From positions 37,981 through 101,980 of the forward strand of contig JADHNN010000004.1 in assembly GCA_016779485.1 (NCBI GenBank): 64,000 nucleotides of DNA, written 5' to 3'. Position numbers and translations under genes: made by a program. Of this stretch, positions 41,890 to 55,495 are shown one piece after another (positions within the stretch are counted from its first letter, which is position 1; the number at the start of each line of letters is the position of its first letter). The stretch comes from Gammaproteobacteria bacterium. Lineage in GTDB: Bacteria > Pseudomonadota > Gammaproteobacteria > GCA-002705445 > GCA-002716945. Under the pieces are notes generated by a model. It was not told where the DNA came from and ran no database searches. It was given only the letters and a program-made list of their open reading frames with translations.

Positions 41890-43989
41890 TTATGATGCCT
41901 TCTGTATAAGTTCTTCTGCAATGTTACTTGGTATTTCAGCATATTTCTCAAATTCCATTGTATATGTTGCTCTTCCTTGTGTCATTGATCTTAAGTCTGT
42001 TGCATAACCAAACATTTCTGATAGCGGAACTTCAGCTTTTATAATATTTCCCACAACTGTTTCTTCCATTCCTTGAATAATACCTCTTCGTCTATTTAAG
42101 TCACCGGTCACATCACCTAGATAGTCGCCTGGTGTAACTGCTTCTACTTTCATAACAGGCTCTAATAACACAGGTTTAGCTTTTTTAGCGCCTTCCTTAA
42201 ATGCCTGAGAACCAGCAACCTTAAATGCTACTTCACTTGAATCGACGTCATGGAATGAGCCGTCATATAATGTCACTTTCACATCTACAACAGGATAGCC
42301 ACCGATAACACCGTTTTCCATTTGCTCTATAACCCCTTTATCTACTGGACCAATAAATTCACGCGGTATAACCCCGCCAACTATTTCATTAACAAACTCA
42401 TAACCTTTTCCTGGCTCTTGAGGTTCAATTTTCAGCCAAACATGTCCATATTGACCTTTACCACCACTTTGCTTAATGTATTTTGCTTCCTGCTCTACAG
42501 TTGACCTGATAGTCTCTCTATAAGCAACTTGCGGCTTACCAATAGTAGCCTCTACATTGAATTCTCTTTTCATTCTATCAACGATAATATCTAGATGTAG
42601 CTCGCCCATACCTGAGATGATTGTTTGATTAGATTCTTGATCTGTTGCCACTCTAAATGATGGATCTTCCTGTGCTAACTTACTTAGGGCTAAACCCATT
42701 TTTTCTTGATCGTCTTTAGTTTTTGGTTCTACAGCAATTGATATCACAGGCTCTGGAAATTCCATTCTCTCAAGTGTTATGACAGATGTGGGATCACACA
42801 GTGTATCTCCTGTGGTGACTTGCTTTAGGCCTACTGCCGCCGCAATATCCCCTGCTCTTACTTCTTTAATTTCATCACGAGAATTTGAATGCATTTGCAA
42901 TATCCTGCCTATGCGCTCTTTTTTTTGTGTAACAGCATTGTAGACAGTGTCACCAGCCTTTAAGACGCCAGAATATACTCTAAAAAACACAAGGGTACCG
43001 ACAAAAGGATCAGTTGCAATTTTAAAGGCTAATGCAGCAAAAGGTTCATCATCTGATGATTCTCTTTTACCTTCTGTTTCATCTTTGTCATCAAGAATTC
43101 CTTTAATAGCTGGCACGTCAAGTGGAGATGGCATGAAATCAATTACTGCATCTAACATAGCTTGAACACCTTTGTTTTTAAATGCTGTACCACAAGTAAC
43201 TAAAACGATTTCATTTGATAAAGTTTGAAGTCTCAATCCTTCAACTATTTGTTCTCGGCTTAACTCTCCATTATTTAGGTACTCATCCATTAGTTGTTCA
43301 TTTGCTTCCGCAGCTGTTTCTATAACTTGTTCTCTAAGTTCATCAACTTTTGATTTAAGTTCTTCAGGAATCTCAACTTCATCAAATTTCATGCCACGAC
43401 TTTCTTCATCCCATATAATTGCTTTCATATCAATGAGATTCACAACGCCCTTGAAATTATCTTCTGCTCCTATTGGGACTTGTAAGGGTACCGGTTTGGA
43501 GCCTAATCTTGTTTTGATTTGGTCTACTACTCTAAAGAAGTCAGCTCCAGCTCTATCCATTTTATTCACAAAAGCCATCCTAGGTACATTGTATTTATTA
43601 GCTTGTCTCCATACTGTCTCTGATTGAGGTTCTACTCCTCCTACGGCGCAAAAAACAGATACTGCTCCGTCAAGCACTCTCAAAGACCTCTCAACTTCAA
43701 TGGTAAAATCTACGTGACCAGGGGTATCAATAATATTTATTCTATGCTCATCATATTGATCGGTGCTTCCTTTCCAAAAGCATGTCGTTGCAGCAGAAGT
43801 TATTGTAATACCTCTTTCTTGTTCTTGTTCCATCCAATCCATCGTTGCAGCACCATCATGTACTTCACCTATTTTATGGGACACTCCTGTATAGTATAGA
43901 ATCCTCTCAGTAGTAGTTGTTTTGCCAGCATCGATATGTGCCATGATTCCAATGTTTCTGTAATGAGTGAGTTGTGTTTCTCTAGCCAT
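41890..43989 (-). CDS. fusA: elongation factor G
   Basis: [25 protein letters not shown]. Confidence 0.99.
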   Translation of the reverse strand: MARETQLTHYRNIGIMAHIDAGKTTTTERILYYTGVSHKIGEVHDGAATMDWMEQEQERGITITSAATTCFWKGSTDQYDEHRINIIDTPGHVDFTIEVERSLRVLDGAVSVFCAVGGVEPQSETVWRQANKYNVPRMAFVNKMDRAGADFFRVVDQIKTRLGSKPVPLQVPIGAEDNFKGVVNLIDMKAIIWDEESRGMKFDEVEIPEELKSKVDELREQVIETAAEANEQLMDEYLNNGELSREQIVEGLRLQTLSNEIVLVTCGTAFKNKGVQAMLDAVIDFMPSPLDVPAIKGILDDKDETEGKRESSDDEPFAALAFKIATDPFVGTLVFFRVYSGVLKAGDTVYNAVTQKKERIGRILQMHSNSRDEIKEVRAGDIAAAVGLKQVTTGDTLCDPTSVITLERMEFPEPVISIAVEPKTKDDQEKMGLALSKLAQEDPSFRVATDQESNQTIISGMGELHLDIIVDRMKREFNVEATIGKPQVAYRETIRSTVEQEAKYIKQSGGKGQYGHVWLKIEPQEPGKGYEFVNEIVGGVIPREFIGPVDKGVIEQMENGVIGGYPVVDVKVTLYDGSFHDVDSSEVAFKVAGSQAFKEGAKKAKPVLLEPVMKVEAVTPGDYLGDVTGDLNRRRGIIQGMEETVVGNIIKAEVPLSEMFGYATDLRSMTQGRATYTMEFEKYAEIPSNIAEELIQKAS

Positions 43990-43992
43990 TAG

Positions 43993-44463
43993 TTACCACC
44001 TGTAATGTGCGAATGCTTTATTTGCTTCAGCCATTTTATGAGTATCTTCTCTTTTTTTAACAGCTGATCCTTTATTTGATATGGCATCAGCTATTTCTGA
44101 TGCGAGCTTTTCTTTCATTGAATTCTCATTTCTTTTGCTTGCTGCTTCGATTATCCATTTCATCGCTAGGGATATCTTTCTTTTTGAGTTGACCTCAATT
44201 GGGACTTGATAGTTAGAGCCACCAACTCTTCTTGATTTAACCTCAACACTTGGACCAACATTTTGAAGTGCTTTTTCTAGAGCAGCCAATGGCTCCTCTT
44301 TTGTTTTTTTAGAGGAGATTGTGAGTGCGTTATAAACAATTTTTTCAGCTGTTCTTTTTTTCCCATCTTGCATAATCATATTAGTCAAGCGAGTTACATT
44401 AGTGCTTTTATAAATCGGATCAGGAATTATTTTCTTTTTTGGTATATCTCTTTTTCTAGGCAT
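43993..44463 (-). CDS. rpsG: 30S ribosomal protein S7
   Basis: S7 pattern, [28 protein letters not shown]. Confidence 0.98.
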   Translation of the reverse strand: MPRKRDIPKKKIIPDPIYKSTNVTRLTNMIMQDGKKRTAEKIVYNALTISSKKTKEEPLAALEKALQNVGPSVEVKSRRVGGSNYQVPIEVNSKRKISLAMKWIIEAASKRNENSMKEKLASEIADAISNKGSAVKKREDTHKMAEANKAFAHYRW

Positions 44464-44465
44464 TT

Positions 44466-44840
44466 CTAACTCTTAGGTCTCTTTGTTCCGTATTTTGATC
44501 TTCCTTGTTTTCTGTTCTCAACGCCTTGAGTATCTAGGCTACCTCTTACAATATGATATCTAACTCCAGGTAAATCCTTTACTCTACCGCCTCTTATAAC
44601 AACAACAGAATGTTCTTGTAAGTTATGTCCTTCACCACCAATATAAGATGTTACTTCTTGACCATTTGTAAGTCTTACTCTTGCAACTTTTCTGAGTGCT
44701 GAGTTTGGTTTTTTTGGAGTAGTCGTGTAAACGCGTGTACAAACACCACGTCTTTGTGGACACGCCTCTAATGCGGGGACCGCAGATTTTACAAGCTTTA
44801 TTTTCCTAGGTTTCCTAACTAGCTGATTAATTGTTGTCAT
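44466..44840 (-). CDS. rpsL: 30S ribosomal protein S12
   Basis: [31 protein letters not shown]. Confidence 0.98.
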   Translation of the reverse strand: MTTINQLVRKPRKIKLVKSAVPALEACPQRRGVCTRVYTTTPKKPNSALRKVARVRLTNGQEVTSYIGGEGHNLQEHSVVVIRGGRVKDLPGVRYHIVRGSLDTQGVENRKQGRSKYGTKRPKS

Positions 44841-44864
44841 ATTTTCCTCAATGAGATAGGCGGA

Positions 44865-44893
44865 ATTCTATTAGTACAGCTAGTTGGTGTCAA
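44865..44893 (-). promoter_or_regulatory. sigma70-type promoter for the rpsL-to-rplQ ribosomal block
   Basis: TTGACA (44893-44888), 17-nt spacer, TAGAAT (44870-44865), upstream of rpsL. Confidence 0.7.
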
Positions 44894-44927
44894 GTAGTGT
44901 TTAAGCATAACGGAAAAAAACATAATA

Positions 44928-47900
44928 TTAGTCTTTGAAAAGATCTTCAGCAGATCTTTCTGGTGACTTTTCAGATATTATATTCATCTCACTCGCAATC
45001 TCTTTTTCCAACATTTCTTCAAATGATTCATTATCATTAGTTTGAGATGATAGGCCAGTTCCGCAAGGAAGTAATCTTCCAACTACTACATTTTCTTTCA
45101 GGCCTCTAAGTTTATCTTTTCTTCCATTAACCGCTGCGTCAGTTAGTACTCGTGTAGTTTCTTGGAATGAAGCAGCTGATATAAATGATTCTGTTACAAG
45201 TGATGCTTTAGTAATACCTAGTAACATTGGTTTATATGTAGGTAACAATGCATCTGGATTTTTTGATTTAAGATTATCAATAATTTCTAGTACTTGAGTT
45301 TTTTCCATCTGTTCACCTGGCATTAATGTCGTGTCTCCAGCAAATGTTATCTCAACTTTTCTCAGCATCTGCCTTAATATAACTTCAATGTGTTTATCAT
45401 TTATTGATACACCCTGTAGTCTGTAGACATCTTGAACCTCTTTTACCAAATGTTCTGCTAAGTCTGTAACCCCTCGGTAAGCAAGAATGTCATGAGGATC
45501 TAGTTCACCGTCAGATATAATCTCACCTTGAGTAACACTTGCGCCTTCGAACACATTTAATAATTTTGTTTTATTAAGCATTTGTACATGCTCATTTCCA
45601 TCGTAATCAGTGATTATTAGCCTTCTTTTACCTTTAGTCTCTTTACCGAATGAAACTACACCAGTTGTTTCTGCAAGTTCTGCTTTTTCTTTTGGTTCTC
45701 TAGCTTCAAAAAGATCTGCTACTCTAGGTAATCCTCCAGTGATATCTCTTGTTCCGGATGTTTCCCTTGGAGTACGAGCAATAACATCTCCTATGCCAAC
45801 TTTTGTTCCAGAACCAATATTTACTGTGGAATTAGATGGCAATAAAAAGTGTGCTGGAAGTTTTGAGTTTGTAATAAGTAGATCTTTACCTTTTGAATCA
45901 ACAAGCTTTATCATAGGCTTAAGATTTTTATCAAAAGAAACACTGCTAGTGTCTTTAACCTTGATAGAGGTTATTCCTGTAAGTTCGTCAACAATATTTT
46001 CAACACTAATACCATCTTCAAAATCTTCAAACTCAATAATACCAGCTGTTTCAGTAATAATAGGTGTAGTATGAGGGTCCCATGTAACAATATTTTGTCC
46101 TCTGTCTACAGACTTTCCGTTTTCAATCTTTATAATAGCGCCATATGGTATTTTGTATCTCTCCTTTTCTCTCCCGCTGTCATCAAGGATTCCTAATTCT
46201 CCTGATCTAGAAACAGTAACAATTTCTTTTTGGCTATTAATCACAGTTTTAAGATTATGGTAACGTACAGTCCCAGAATTTTTTACTTCAATACTATTTG
46301 CGGCAACAGCCCTTGATGCAGCACCTCCAATATGGAAAGTCCTCATAGTAAGTTGTGTACCAGGCTCACCAATTGATTGTGCTGCAACAACACCAACTGC
46401 CTCACCTTTACTAACTTTTCTTCCTTTTGCTAAATCTCTACCATAACATTTAGCACAAACGCCATGTCTTATATCGCAAGTGATTGCTGATCTTACCCAT
46501 ACTTCATCAATTGCATTTTTCTCTAAAAGTACAACATTATTTTCATCTAGCAATGTGCCTTTTGATAATATTATTGAGTTAGTTTTTGGTTCAACTAAAT
46601 CATTAAGTAGTGTTCTGCCAAGTACTCTTTCATTAAGAGGCTCTACAATGTCTCCACCTTCTATTAATGGTTTCATTAAGATTCCATTTTCAGTACCACA
46701 ATCATCATCAGTTACAACTAAATCTTGTGCAACATCTACTAGTCTTCTAGTTAGGTATCCTGAGTTTGCAGTCTTAAGAGCTGTATCAGCTAATCCTTTC
46801 CTAGCGCCATGAGTAGAAATAAAATATTGCATCACGTCTAGCCCTTCTCTAAAGTTTGCAGTTATTGGGGTTTCAATGATTGAGCCGTCTGGTTTTGCCA
46901 TTAAACCTCTCATTCCTGATAGCTGTCTTATCTGAGCAGCTGAGCCACGAGCACCGGAATCTGCCATCATATAAATTGAATTGAATGATTTATGTTCAAC
47001 TTTTTCACCAGAAGCTGTTTTTGTAACTTCTGTTCCTAACTGCTTCATCATTGCTTGTGAAACTTGATCGTTTGTGTGTGACCATATATCAACTACTTTA
47101 TTATATCTTTCGCCAGCCGTTAGTAGACCTGAGTTATATTGTTTCTCAATCTCTTTAACTTCTTTTTCAGCCTTGGCAGTTATTGCTGTTTTTTCTTTTG
47201 GTATCACCATATCATCGACGCCGATTGATACGCCTGCAATTGTGGAATATTTAAATCCCATATCTTTTATTTTATCTGCAAACAGAACAGTTTCTTTCAA
47301 TCCTGCTAATCTGTATGAGACATCAAATAACTTAGAAATTGCTTTTTTATTTAAATCTTTATCTATATATGAGTATGGAATATTTTTAGGGAGGATTTCA
47401 GAAATCAACGCTCTTCCAGTTGTTGTATCGATGATTTTTATCACTTGCTTTAATTCATCACCGTCCACTTCAGTTATTTTCATTCTTACTTTAATTTTTG
47501 CGTGGATATCTAATAATTTAGATTGATAAGCTATAGAAACTTCATTAATATCACTAAACATCATGCCTTCGCCTTTTGAGTTAGGTTTTTCTCTAGACAT
47601 ATAATAAATCCCCAAGACCATATCTTGAGAAGGAACAATAATAGGGCTACCATTTGATGGCGATAATATATTATTACTTGCCATCATAAGAACACGGGCT
47701 TCTGTTTGTGCCTCAACAGACAACGGTACATGAACTGCCATTTGGTCACCATCAAAATCAGCATTAAATGCAGCGCACACTAAAGGGTGCAATTGTATAG
47801 CTTTGCCCTCAATAAGAACTGGCTCAAAAGCTTGTATACCAAGTCTATGAAGAGTTGGTGCTCTGTTTAACATAACTGGATATTCTTTTATAATCTCTTC

Positions 47901-49136
47901 GAGAATATCCCATACTTCTTCACCTTCTTTTTCTACAACTTTTTTTGCAGATTTAATTGTCGTTGTGATACCACGAGCTTGTAGTTTGCCAAATATATGT
48001 GGTTTGAATAGCTCTAAGGCCATTTTTTTAGGGAGACCACATTGATGTAATCTCAGTGTAGGTCCTACTACGATGACCGATCTACCAGAATAATCAACTC
48101 TTTTACCGAGAAGGTTCTGTCTAAATCTTCCGCCTTTACCTTTGATCATATCTGCAAGAGACTTTAGTGGTCTCTTATTTGTTCCGGTTATAGCTCTTCC
48201 TCTTCTCCCGTTATCAAGTAACGCATCAACAGATTCTTGAAGCATTCTTTTTTCATTTCTTACAATAATATCGGGAGCTTTCAATTCTAGTAATCTTTTT
48301 AATCTGTTATTTCTGTTAATAACACGTCTATATAAATCATTTAAATCTGAAGTTGCAAATCTTCCGCCTTCTAGAGGAACAAGAGGTCTCAAGTCAGGTG
48401 GTAATATCGGTAATACATCAAGAATCATCCATTCTGGTTTATTGCCTGATTTAATAAATGATTCTAAAAGTTTAAGTCTTTTTATGTTTCTTTTATTTTT
48501 TGCTTGTGATTTAGTTACCTTAATTTCTTCAGACAACTCTTCATATGTTTTTTCAAGGTCAATTTCTTGAAGTAATTCTTTTATAGCTTCAGCACCCATT
48601 CCTACTTTTATTTCATTTCCATACTCTTCAATAGCCTGATTGTACATTTCTTCATTAAGCAAGCTTCCTGTTTCATAAGGTGTTAAACCTCCATCGATAA
48701 CGATAAACGCTTCAAAATAAAGAACTTTTTCTATTTGTCTCAATGTCATATCCATCATTAAGCCAATTCTTGATGGTAGAGATCTTAAAAACCAGATATG
48801 TGCAACGGGAGCTGCAAGCTCAATATGCCCCATTCGATCTCTACGAACCTTAGATAGCGTAACCTCTACGCCACACTTTTCACACACCACTCCTCTGTGT
48901 TTAAGTCTTTTATACTTTCCACATAAGCACTCATAATCTTTTACAGGGCCAAATATTTTTGCACAAAATAACCCGTCTCTCTCTGGTTTAAAAGTTCTGT
49001 AGTTAATGGTTTCAGGTTTTTTAACTTCTCCATAAGACCATGATCTCATTAGATCGGGGGATGCTAGAGAAATTTTAATATGATCAAATTTCTTATCATC
49101 ATTATTTTTTTTAAACATATTTAATATCTCTTGCAT
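44928..49136 (-). CDS. rpoC: RNA polymerase beta' subunit
   Basis: [16 protein letters not shown] catalytic motif, zinc-binding [23 protein letters not shown]. Confidence 0.99.
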   Translation of the reverse strand: MQEILNMFKKNNDDKKFDHIKISLASPDLMRSWSYGEVKKPETINYRTFKPERDGLFCAKIFGPVKDYECLCGKYKRLKHRGVVCEKCGVEVTLSKVRRDRMGHIELAAPVAHIWFLRSLPSRIGLMMDMTLRQIEKVLYFEAFIVIDGGLTPYETGSLLNEEMYNQAIEEYGNEIKVGMGAEAIKELLQEIDLEKTYEELSEEIKVTKSQAKNKRNIKRLKLLESFIKSGNKPEWMILDVLPILPPDLRPLVPLEGGRFATSDLNDLYRRVINRNNRLKRLLELKAPDIIVRNEKRMLQESVDALLDNGRRGRAITGTNKRPLKSLADMIKGKGGRFRQNLLGKRVDYSGRSVIVVGPTLRLHQCGLPKKMALELFKPHIFGKLQARGITTTIKSAKKVVEKEGEEVWDILEEIIKEYPVMLNRAPTLHRLGIQAFEPVLIEGKAIQLHPLVCAAFNADFDGDQMAVHVPLSVEAQTEARVLMMASNNILSPSNGSPIIVPSQDMVLGIYYMSREKPNSKGEGMMFSDINEVSIAYQSKLLDIHAKIKVRMKITEVDGDELKQVIKIIDTTTGRALISEILPKNIPYSYIDKDLNKKAISKLFDVSYRLAGLKETVLFADKIKDMGFKYSTIAGVSIGVDDMVIPKEKTAITAKAEKEVKEIEKQYNSGLLTAGERYNKVVDIWSHTNDQVSQAMMKQLGTEVTKTASGEKVEHKSFNSIYMMADSGARGSAAQIRQLSGMRGLMAKPDGSIIETPITANFREGLDVMQYFISTHGARKGLADTALKTANSGYLTRRLVDVAQDLVVTDDDCGTENGILMKPLIEGGDIVEPLNERVLGRTLLNDLVEPKTNSIILSKGTLLDENNVVLLEKNAIDEVWVRSAITCDIRHGVCAKCYGRDLAKGRKVSKGEAVGVVAAQSIGEPGTQLTMRTFHIGGAASRAVAANSIEVKNSGTVRYHNLKTVINSQKEIVTVSRSGELGILDDSGREKERYKIPYGAIIKIENGKSVDRGQNIVTWDPHTTPIITETAGIIEFEDFEDGISVENIVDELTGITSIKVKDTSSVSFDKNLKPMIKLVDSKGKDLLITNSKLPAHFLLPSNSTVNIGSGTKVGIGDVIARTPRETSGTRDITGGLPRVADLFEAREPKEKAELAETTGVVSFGKETKGKRRLIITDYDGNEHVQMLNKTKLLNVFEGASVTQGEIISDGELDPHDILAYRGVTDLAEHLVKEVQDVYRLQGVSINDKHIEVILRQMLRKVEITFAGDTTLMPGEQMEKTQVLEIIDNLKSKNPDALLPTYKPMLLGITKASLVTESFISAASFQETTRVLTDAAVNGRKDKLRGLKENVVVGRLLPCGTGLSSQTNDNESFEEMLEKEIASEMNIISEKSPERSAEDLFKD

Positions 49137-49144
49137 AATATTTC

Positions 49145-52100
49145 CTAGTTAGTTTTATTTTCAGATTCTAAATCAATATTAATACTTAACGATCTAATCT
49201 CTTTAAGTAATACATTAAAAGATTCTGGCACATGAGCTTCAGTAGCATATTCGCCATCAACGATATTCTTATAAACTTTGTTTCTTCCTGTAATATCGTC
49301 AGATTTTACTGTAAGGATTTCTTGTAATACATTTGTAGCCCCATAAGCTTGTAATGCCCATACTTCCATTTCACCAAATCTTTGACCGCCAAATTGCGCT
49401 TTACCACCCAATGGTTGTTGTGTAACAAGACTATATGGGCCCGTTGATCTAGCATGCATTTTATCGTCAACTAAATGATTTAGTTTAATAATGTACATGT
49501 ACCCTATTGTGACGGGTCTCTCAAACTGTTCTCCAGTTCTTCCGTCAAACAAAATTGATTGTCCGCTAGTTGGTAAATCAGCAAGCTCTAGCATTTTCTT
49601 TATTTCTTCTTCAGAAGCGCCATCAAAAACTGGTGTAGCCATAGGTACGCCATTTTTTAAATTATTTGCCAAAGTCAAAATTTCATTATCTGAGAATTTA
49701 TCTATCGAATATTTGGTAAACCCAGGACATTCATTATAAACTTTCGTAATAAACTGCTTTAACTTTTTAATCTCCTGCTGCTCTTTAAGCATATCATTTA
49801 TCTTATCTCCAATGCCTCGGGCTGCCCATCCTAAGTGTGTTTCTAAGACCTGCCCAACATTCATTCTCGAAGGTACTCCAAGTGGATTAAGAACTATATC
49901 GACAGGCGTCCCATCCTCTCTATGTGGCATATCTTCTACAGGGACTATCTGTGATATTACACCTTTATTACCGTGCCTACCTGCCATTTTATCACCTGGC
50001 TGAAGAGTTCTTTTAACAGCAAGATATACTTTAATTTTCTTTTGAACACCAGGTCCAAGGTCATCAGGCATTGTGATTTTTTTTGTAACTTCCTCTAAAT
50101 CCTGATTAAATTTATTTATCAGACTGTCAATACTATTGGATAGGCTAGCTAGACTAATATTCACTTTTTCTATCTTAGTTTGGATTTTAAAGATATCTTC
50201 GTTAGGTATTGACTCTAAGACAGTGCTTGTAAGTTTACTCTCTGATTTCAGACCAAGAACTGCTTTTGCTAATGTTTTATTCAAAAGAAGCTTTCTTGCT
50301 CTAATAAAGATTGTATCTTGATTAATCCTGAGTTCATCTACTAAGTTCTTTTTGACTTCCTCAATCTGATGCTCTTCAATTTCTTTTGCTCTTTTGTCTT
50401 TATCTATGCCTTCTCTAGTAAATACTCTTACATCTATTACTGTTCCGTCCATGCCAGAAGGGACTTTTAGTGATGAGTCTTTAACGTCTGATGCTTTTTC
50501 ACCGAATATTGCTCTGAGAAGTTTTTCTTCAGGAGTGAGCTGCGTTTCTCCTTTAGGTGTGACTTTACCAACAAGTATGTCGCCCGATTTAACTTCAGCC
50601 CCAACATATACAATACCAGATGTATCAAGTTTATTAAGTAAATTTTCACTAACATTAGGTATATCTGAAGTTATTTCTTCAGAGCCAAGCTTTGTATCTC
50701 TTGCTACACACTCCAATTCCTCTATATGGATAGATGTAAACCTGTCTTCGCGTACAACTTTTTCTGATACTAATATTGAATCTTCATAGTTGTAACCATT
50801 CCATGGCATAAAAGCTATTAGTAGATTTTGTCCTAATGCTAACTCTCCTAAATCAGTTGATGGTCCATCAGCTATTGCATCTCCTGCAACAACTGCATCG
50901 CCGGGTTTAACAAGTGGTCTTTGATTTATACATGTATTCTGATTAGTGCGTGTGTATTTGGTTAATGGGTAGATATCAACACCAGTATCTGTATCATCAC
51001 CAACGTATTTCTCATCAACATTTACTATAATACGTGATGCGTCAACATAATCTACAACACCATCTCTTTTTACTTTCACCGAAGCTCCTGAATCAACAGC
51101 GACTGTCTTTTCCATACCTGTGCCCACAAGAGGTTTATCGGGTATTAATAATGGTACTGCCTGTCTTTGCATATTTGAACCCATAAGAGCTCTGTTTGCA
51201 TCGTCATGTTCAAGAAATGGTATTAATGCTGCAGCAATAGACACAACCTGCCTTGGAGAAACATCCATTAATTCAACTTTATCAGGTGATGAAATTGTGA
51301 ATTCATTATTGAATCTACAAGATATTAAATCACCTTGAATATTTCCTTTAGAATCTAGGGTGGTGTTAGCTTGCGCTATGGTATATTTACTTTCCTCTAT
51401 AGCAGAAAGCCATTTAATTTCATCTCTTACTTTATTTTTTTTAACTACACGATATGGTGTTTCTAAAAATCCATAAGAGTTAGTTCTTGAGTAAGTTGCA
51501 AGTGAATTAATCAAGCCGATATTAGGGCCTTCAGGTGTTTCAATAGGACATACTCTTCCATAATGAGTTGGATGGACATCACGAACCTCAAACCCAGCTC
51601 TTTCTCTCGTCAAACCGCCAGGACCAAGTGCAGAAATTCTTCGTTTATGTGTAATTTCAGCAAGTGGATTATTTTGATCCATGAATTGAGATAATTGACT
51701 TGTCCCAAAAAACTCTTTTAGAGTTGCTGTTATAGGCTTAGAGTTGACAATATCTTTTGGTTGAAGCTTTTCTGCAAGTTCCATAGTTGTCATCCTTTCT
51801 TTTACAGCTTTTTCAACTCTAACAAGACCAACTCTAAATACATTTTCTACCATTTCGCCTACGCATTTAACTCTTCTGTTTCCAAGATGATCAATATCAT
51901 CAACTGAGTCAGATCCATTTCTAATATTTATGAGGGTTTTTAGAACATCAAGTATATCTTCATTTGATAGTATGGTCTCACCTTCGACATTATCTCTTCC
52001 AACTCTAGAGTTAAATTTCATTCTCCCAACATCTGACAAATCATATCTATCTGGTGACTGAAATAGATTTGTAAATAGCTGATTTGATGCATCGGCTGTG

Positions 52101-53371
52101 GGAGGCTCTCCAGGTCTCATCATTCGATATATTTCTATTAATGCTGAATTCTGGTCATGTGTCGGGTCCACGTCTAATGTATTACAAATGAAAGAACCTC
52201 TATCAAGATCATTAGTATGGAGAATAGTAAAACTAGATATATTTAATTCATGAATTAACGCAACAGTGTCTATATCTATCTCTTGATTACATGAAAGTAT
52301 GTTTATTGCTACTTTTTTAGATTCAGCAAGCTTCTCTTTAATAGCTTTATCAATTTTTTGATTAGCCTCGCAAATTAGTTCTCCCGTTTCTGGGTCAATA
52401 ATCTGTTTTGAAGAAATCATGTCAACCCTAATTTCAGAACCTTTAAGGTTCATGGACACGTCTTCAGCGATGCGTTTTCCAAGGAGAAAATCATCCGGAA
52501 CTTGAAAGGCCTTCATCTTACTTTTCTTTGCAGCCTCTATATGGCGTACAGTAATTCTCTTGCCCTTTGCTACAATCAGCTTTTTGTTATGATAAATATC
52601 GAAAGAAGCAATACTTCCCTTTAGATCCTCTAATTTTTGATCAATGAAAATTTGACCACCATTGATTGAGATTCTATTATAATCATAGAATTGGTTAATA
52701 ATTTCCTGAGTAGAATAGCCTAGAGCTCTAAGTATTATTGTGGAAGCAATTTTTCTTCTTCTATCTATTCTTGCAAAAATTATATCCTTTTGGTCAAACT
52801 CAAAATCTAACCAAGATCCTCTATATGGGATGACTCTCGCAGAAAATAAGAGTTTACCTGACGAATGAGTTCTTCCTCTGTCATGATCGAAAAAGACTCC
52901 TGGCGATCTATGTAGTTGAGATACAACTACTCTTTCGGTCCCATTTACAATGAATGTACCGTATTTAGTCATTACAGGTAATTCACCTAGAAAGACTTCT
53001 TCGTTTTCAAAAATTTCTATTTTTTCGGAGTTTTTCTCATCAATATTCGTGTATAGCTTGAAGTTAACTTTTATTGGCACTGAATATGTTTTGCCACTGA
53101 TCCTGCACTCTTCTTCAGTAAATTCAGGTTTATCAAGTTTAAAGCTTGTATATTCAAGTTTACAGTTATTTGAATAGTCATAAATCGGGAAAACAGATTC
53201 AAATACTTTATGAAGGCCTGACTTTTTAAGATCAAAGTTGCCATCTAACATACCTAAAAATTCGTTATATGAATTAATTTGAAGATCTATCAGATTTGGC
53301 GTCTGTATTACATCACTTGTCTTGCCAAAGCTTTTACGAATACGTTTTTTTTCTGTATAGGAATACATCAT
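49145..53371 (-). CDS. rpoB: RNA polymerase beta subunit
   Basis: RpoB motifs throughout; start taken at [17 protein letters not shown] (the ORF-track start at 53377 is TTG). Confidence 0.98.
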   Translation of the reverse strand: MMYSYTEKKRIRKSFGKTSDVIQTPNLIDLQINSYNEFLGMLDGNFDLKKSGLHKVFESVFPIYDYSNNCKLEYTSFKLDKPEFTEEECRISGKTYSVPIKVNFKLYTNIDEKNSEKIEIFENEEVFLGELPVMTKYGTFIVNGTERVVVSQLHRSPGVFFDHDRGRTHSSGKLLFSARVIPYRGSWLDFEFDQKDIIFARIDRRRKIASTIILRALGYSTQEIINQFYDYNRISINGGQIFIDQKLEDLKGSIASFDIYHNKKLIVAKGKRITVRHIEAAKKSKMKAFQVPDDFLLGKRIAEDVSMNLKGSEIRVDMISSKQIIDPETGELICEANQKIDKAIKEKLAESKKVAINILSCNQEIDIDTVALIHELNISSFTILHTNDLDRGSFICNTLDVDPTHDQNSALIEIYRMMRPGEPPTADASNQLFTNLFQSPDRYDLSDVGRMKFNSRVGRDNVEGETILSNEDILDVLKTLINIRNGSDSVDDIDHLGNRRVKCVGEMVENVFRVGLVRVEKAVKERMTTMELAEKLQPKDIVNSKPITATLKEFFGTSQLSQFMDQNNPLAEITHKRRISALGPGGLTRERAGFEVRDVHPTHYGRVCPIETPEGPNIGLINSLATYSRTNSYGFLETPYRVVKKNKVRDEIKWLSAIEESKYTIAQANTTLDSKGNIQGDLISCRFNNEFTISSPDKVELMDVSPRQVVSIAAALIPFLEHDDANRALMGSNMQRQAVPLLIPDKPLVGTGMEKTVAVDSGASVKVKRDGVVDYVDASRIIVNVDEKYVGDDTDTGVDIYPLTKYTRTNQNTCINQRPLVKPGDAVVAGDAIADGPSTDLGELALGQNLLIAFMPWNGYNYEDSILVSEKVVREDRFTSIHIEELECVARDTKLGSEEITSDIPNVSENLLNKLDTSGIVYVGAEVKSGDILVGKVTPKGETQLTPEEKLLRAIFGEKASDVKDSSLKVPSGMDGTVIDVRVFTREGIDKDKRAKEIEEHQIEEVKKNLVDELRINQDTIFIRARKLLLNKTLAKAVLGLKSESKLTSTVLESIPNEDIFKIQTKIEKVNISLASLSNSIDSLINKFNQDLEEVTKKITMPDDLGPGVQKKIKVYLAVKRTLQPGDKMAGRHGNKGVISQIVPVEDMPHREDGTPVDIVLNPLGVPSRMNVGQVLETHLGWAARGIGDKINDMLKEQQEIKKLKQFITKVYNECPGFTKYSIDKFSDNEILTLANNLKNGVPMATPVFDGASEEEIKKMLELADLPTSGQSILFDGRTGEQFERPVTIGYMYIIKLNHLVDDKMHARSTGPYSLVTQQPLGGKAQFGGQRFGEMEVWALQAYGATNVLQEILTVKSDDITGRNKVYKNIVDGEYATEAHVPESFNVLLKEIRSLSINIDLESENKTN

Positions 53372-53373
53372 AG

Positions 53374-53390
53374 CCAAAAGTTCCTTTTGG
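53374..53390 (-). promoter_or_regulatory. stem-loop overlapping the rpoB Shine-Dalgarno
   Basis: CCAAAAG-GAA-CTTTTGG immediately upstream of rpoB; AAGGAA lies in stem and loop. Confidence 0.6.
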
Positions 53391-53446
53391 TTCTTACCAA
53401 ATTAGTTATCTCAACGTAAGTATGAGTTGTGATTGATTGTCTAAAT

Positions 53447-53821
53447 TTATTTAAGTTCAACAGTTGCTCCAGCTTCTTCCAATTGCTTTTTAAAATCATC
53501 TGCTTCTTCTTTAGAAGCACCTTCTTTTAAAACACATGGTGCTGATTCAACTTTGTCTTTAGCTTCTTTTAATCCTAGACCTGTTATAGCTCTAACAGCT
53601 TTAATAACAGCAACTTTGTTTCCACCCATATCTGCAAGAGTGACATCAAAGTCAGTTTTTTCTGTCGCTGCCTCACCGCCGCCCGCTGCTGCTGGTGCTG
53701 CTGCGACTGCAGCCGCTGCTGTTACGCCAAATTTTTCTTCCATCTCTGATATAAGATCAACAACTTCCATTACTGTCATATTGGAAATGCTTTCTAATAT
53801 ATCCTCTTTAGTTACTGCCAT
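53447..53821 (-). CDS. rplL: 50S ribosomal protein L7/L12
   Basis: Ala-rich hinge, [24 protein letters not shown]. Confidence 0.98.
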   Translation of the reverse strand: MAVTKEDILESISNMTVMEVVDLISEMEEKFGVTAAAAVAAAPAAAGGGEAATEKTDFDVTLADMGGNKVAVIKAVRAITGLGLKEAKDKVESAPCVLKEGASKEEADDFKKQLEEAGATVELK

Positions 53822-53839
53822 TATTTTCTCCCGATTAAA

Positions 53840-54361
53840 TTAATTCTTTAATGCTTTTACAGCATCGATTGTTCTGACTAGTTTGCCTGGTACAGCTTGC
53901 ATGGTTCCCATAAGTTTTTTAATAGGTCCCTGCATCACAGATAGTAATTTTGATATTGCTTCTTCATATGTAGGTAAGGAAGCGAGTTTTTGCAATTCAC
54001 TTATATCTAAATCTTGTCCCTGATAGTTGATTGCTTTTGGTTTAAGGTTCTCGTGTTTATCAATAAATTCTTTAATCGATTTAGCAAATTTGCCGGCATC
54101 CTCTTTTCCTACAGCAACTATTTGAGGTCCAAATATATTTTCTGACATAGATGAGAATTGACTTTCTTTTAAAGCCATTTTGAGCATATTATTTTTAACT
54201 AGTTTCACGAATACTCCAGCTTCACGAGTAGATTTACGAAGTTCATTTAACTCATTAGCTGTTAATCCAGAATAGTCTGCTGTTAGTACAACCTCTGCAT
54301 CATTAAGAACTGCAGACATTTCTTTTACAAGATCTTGTTTTTGCGTAAGGTTTAGTGGCAT
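53840..54361 (-). CDS. rplJ: 50S ribosomal protein L10
   Basis: DYSGLTANELNELRKSTREAGV. Confidence 0.97.
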   Translation of the reverse strand: MPLNLTQKQDLVKEMSAVLNDAEVVLTADYSGLTANELNELRKSTREAGVFVKLVKNNMLKMALKESQFSSMSENIFGPQIVAVGKEDAGKFAKSIKEFIDKHENLKPKAINYQGQDLDISELQKLASLPTYEEAISKLLSVMQGPIKKLMGTMQAVPGKLVRTIDAVKALKN

Positions 54362-54362
54362 T

Positions 54363-55064
54363 TTAGCTCCTTTTCTCGACTGACGACAAGTCTACCTTAA
54401 TTCCTGGTCCCATAGTAGAGGAAATTGTAATATTTTTCATATATTTACCCTTAGCTGATGCTGGCTTAGACTTATTTAAGTCAGTAATAAGTGATGAAAT
54501 ATTATCTATAAGCTTTTGAGTATCAAAATCAAGTTTTCCAACAATTGTATGTATTATTCCAGCCTTATCATTTTTGTATCTGATTTGCCCTTTTTTTGCT
54601 TTAGAGACAGCTTCTCCAATATTTTTTGTGACTGTTCCTTCTTTGGGATTAGGCATGAGATTTTTTGGTCCTAATATTCTTCCTAGTTGCCCCATCTTTT
54701 TCATACAGTCTGGAGTTGCAACAACAATGTCAGCATCTAAATCTTTATCTTTTTTAACTTGATCAATTAAATCCTCAAATCCAACAATATCTGCCCCGGC
54801 ATCTTTAGCAAGTCTTTCATCTTCACCATCTGCAAATGCTACTACTTTCATGCTTTTGCCAATTCCGTGAGGAAGTGTTGATGATCCCCTGACTCCTTGG
54901 TCTGATTTTGTTGCATCTATCCCAAGGTTGACGCTTAGGTCTACACTTTCATTGAATTTTACTTTTGAAGAGGTTTTAAGAATCTCAATTGCTTCTTCAA
55001 TATCGTAACTTCTAAGTGAGTCTATATTTTCTTTAATTTCTTTTATTCTTTTTGATAATGCCAT
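54363..55064 (-). CDS. rplA: 50S ribosomal protein L1
   Basis: GRILGPKNLMPNPKEGTVT, KGKYMKNITISSTMGPGIKVD. Confidence 0.98.
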   Translation of the reverse strand: MALSKRIKEIKENIDSLRSYDIEEAIEILKTSSKVKFNESVDLSVNLGIDATKSDQGVRGSSTLPHGIGKSMKVVAFADGEDERLAKDAGADIVGFEDLIDQVKKDKDLDADIVVATPDCMKKMGQLGRILGPKNLMPNPKEGTVTKNIGEAVSKAKKGQIRYKNDKAGIIHTIVGKLDFDTQKLIDNISSLITDLNKSKPASAKGKYMKNITISSTMGPGIKVDLSSVEKRS

Positions 55065-55495
55065 TACTCTGCTACCTCAATTCCCATGCTTCGTGCTGTT
55101 CCAGCTATAATTTTTATTGAATTTTCTAGATCGGCGCCAGTTAAATCATCTTCTTTTATTTTAACAATCTCTGCTAGCTGATCCTTTGTAACCTTAGCAA
55201 CTTTATTTGTATGAGGTGTTGCGCTTCCTTTTTGGATGCCTGCAGCTTTTTTCAGTAAAGCGGCAGCAGGCGCAGATTTTATGACAAAATCAAATGATCG
55301 ATCCTTGTATACATTTATAACTACTGGCAAAGCCATTCCTTTTTCTGCATCTTTTGTTTTATCATTAAACTCTTTACAGAAATCCTGAATGTTAAGGCCG
55401 TGTTGACCTAATGCAGGTCCCACTGGTGGTGCAGGATTTGCAGCGCCTGCAGGTACTTGAAGCTTAACTTGTGTTAGTAATTCTTTTGCTGCCAT
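55064..55495 (-). CDS. rplK: 50S ribosomal protein L11
   Basis: [35 protein letters not shown]. Confidence 0.98.
   Translation of the reverse strand: MAAKELLTQVKLQVPAGAANPAPPVGPALGQHGLNIQDFCKEFNDKTKDAEKGMALPVVINVYKDRSFDFVIKSAPAAALLKKAAGIQKGSATPHTNKVAKVTKDQLAEIVKIKEDDLTGADLENSIKIIAGTARSMGIEVAE

Noticed and set aside
28674-44840. Plus-strand ORFs antisense to ribosomal protein genes (e.g. 37314..37685, 36172..36471)
   Set aside because: Shadow ORFs of conserved coding sequence; no independent coding evidence.
44928-53371. Many plus-strand ORFs of 60-154 aa inside rpoC and rpoB (e.g. 45610..46074, 47074..47526, 50394..50789)
   Set aside because: Antisense to highly conserved genes, Ser/Leu-rich spurious translations with no family resemblance.
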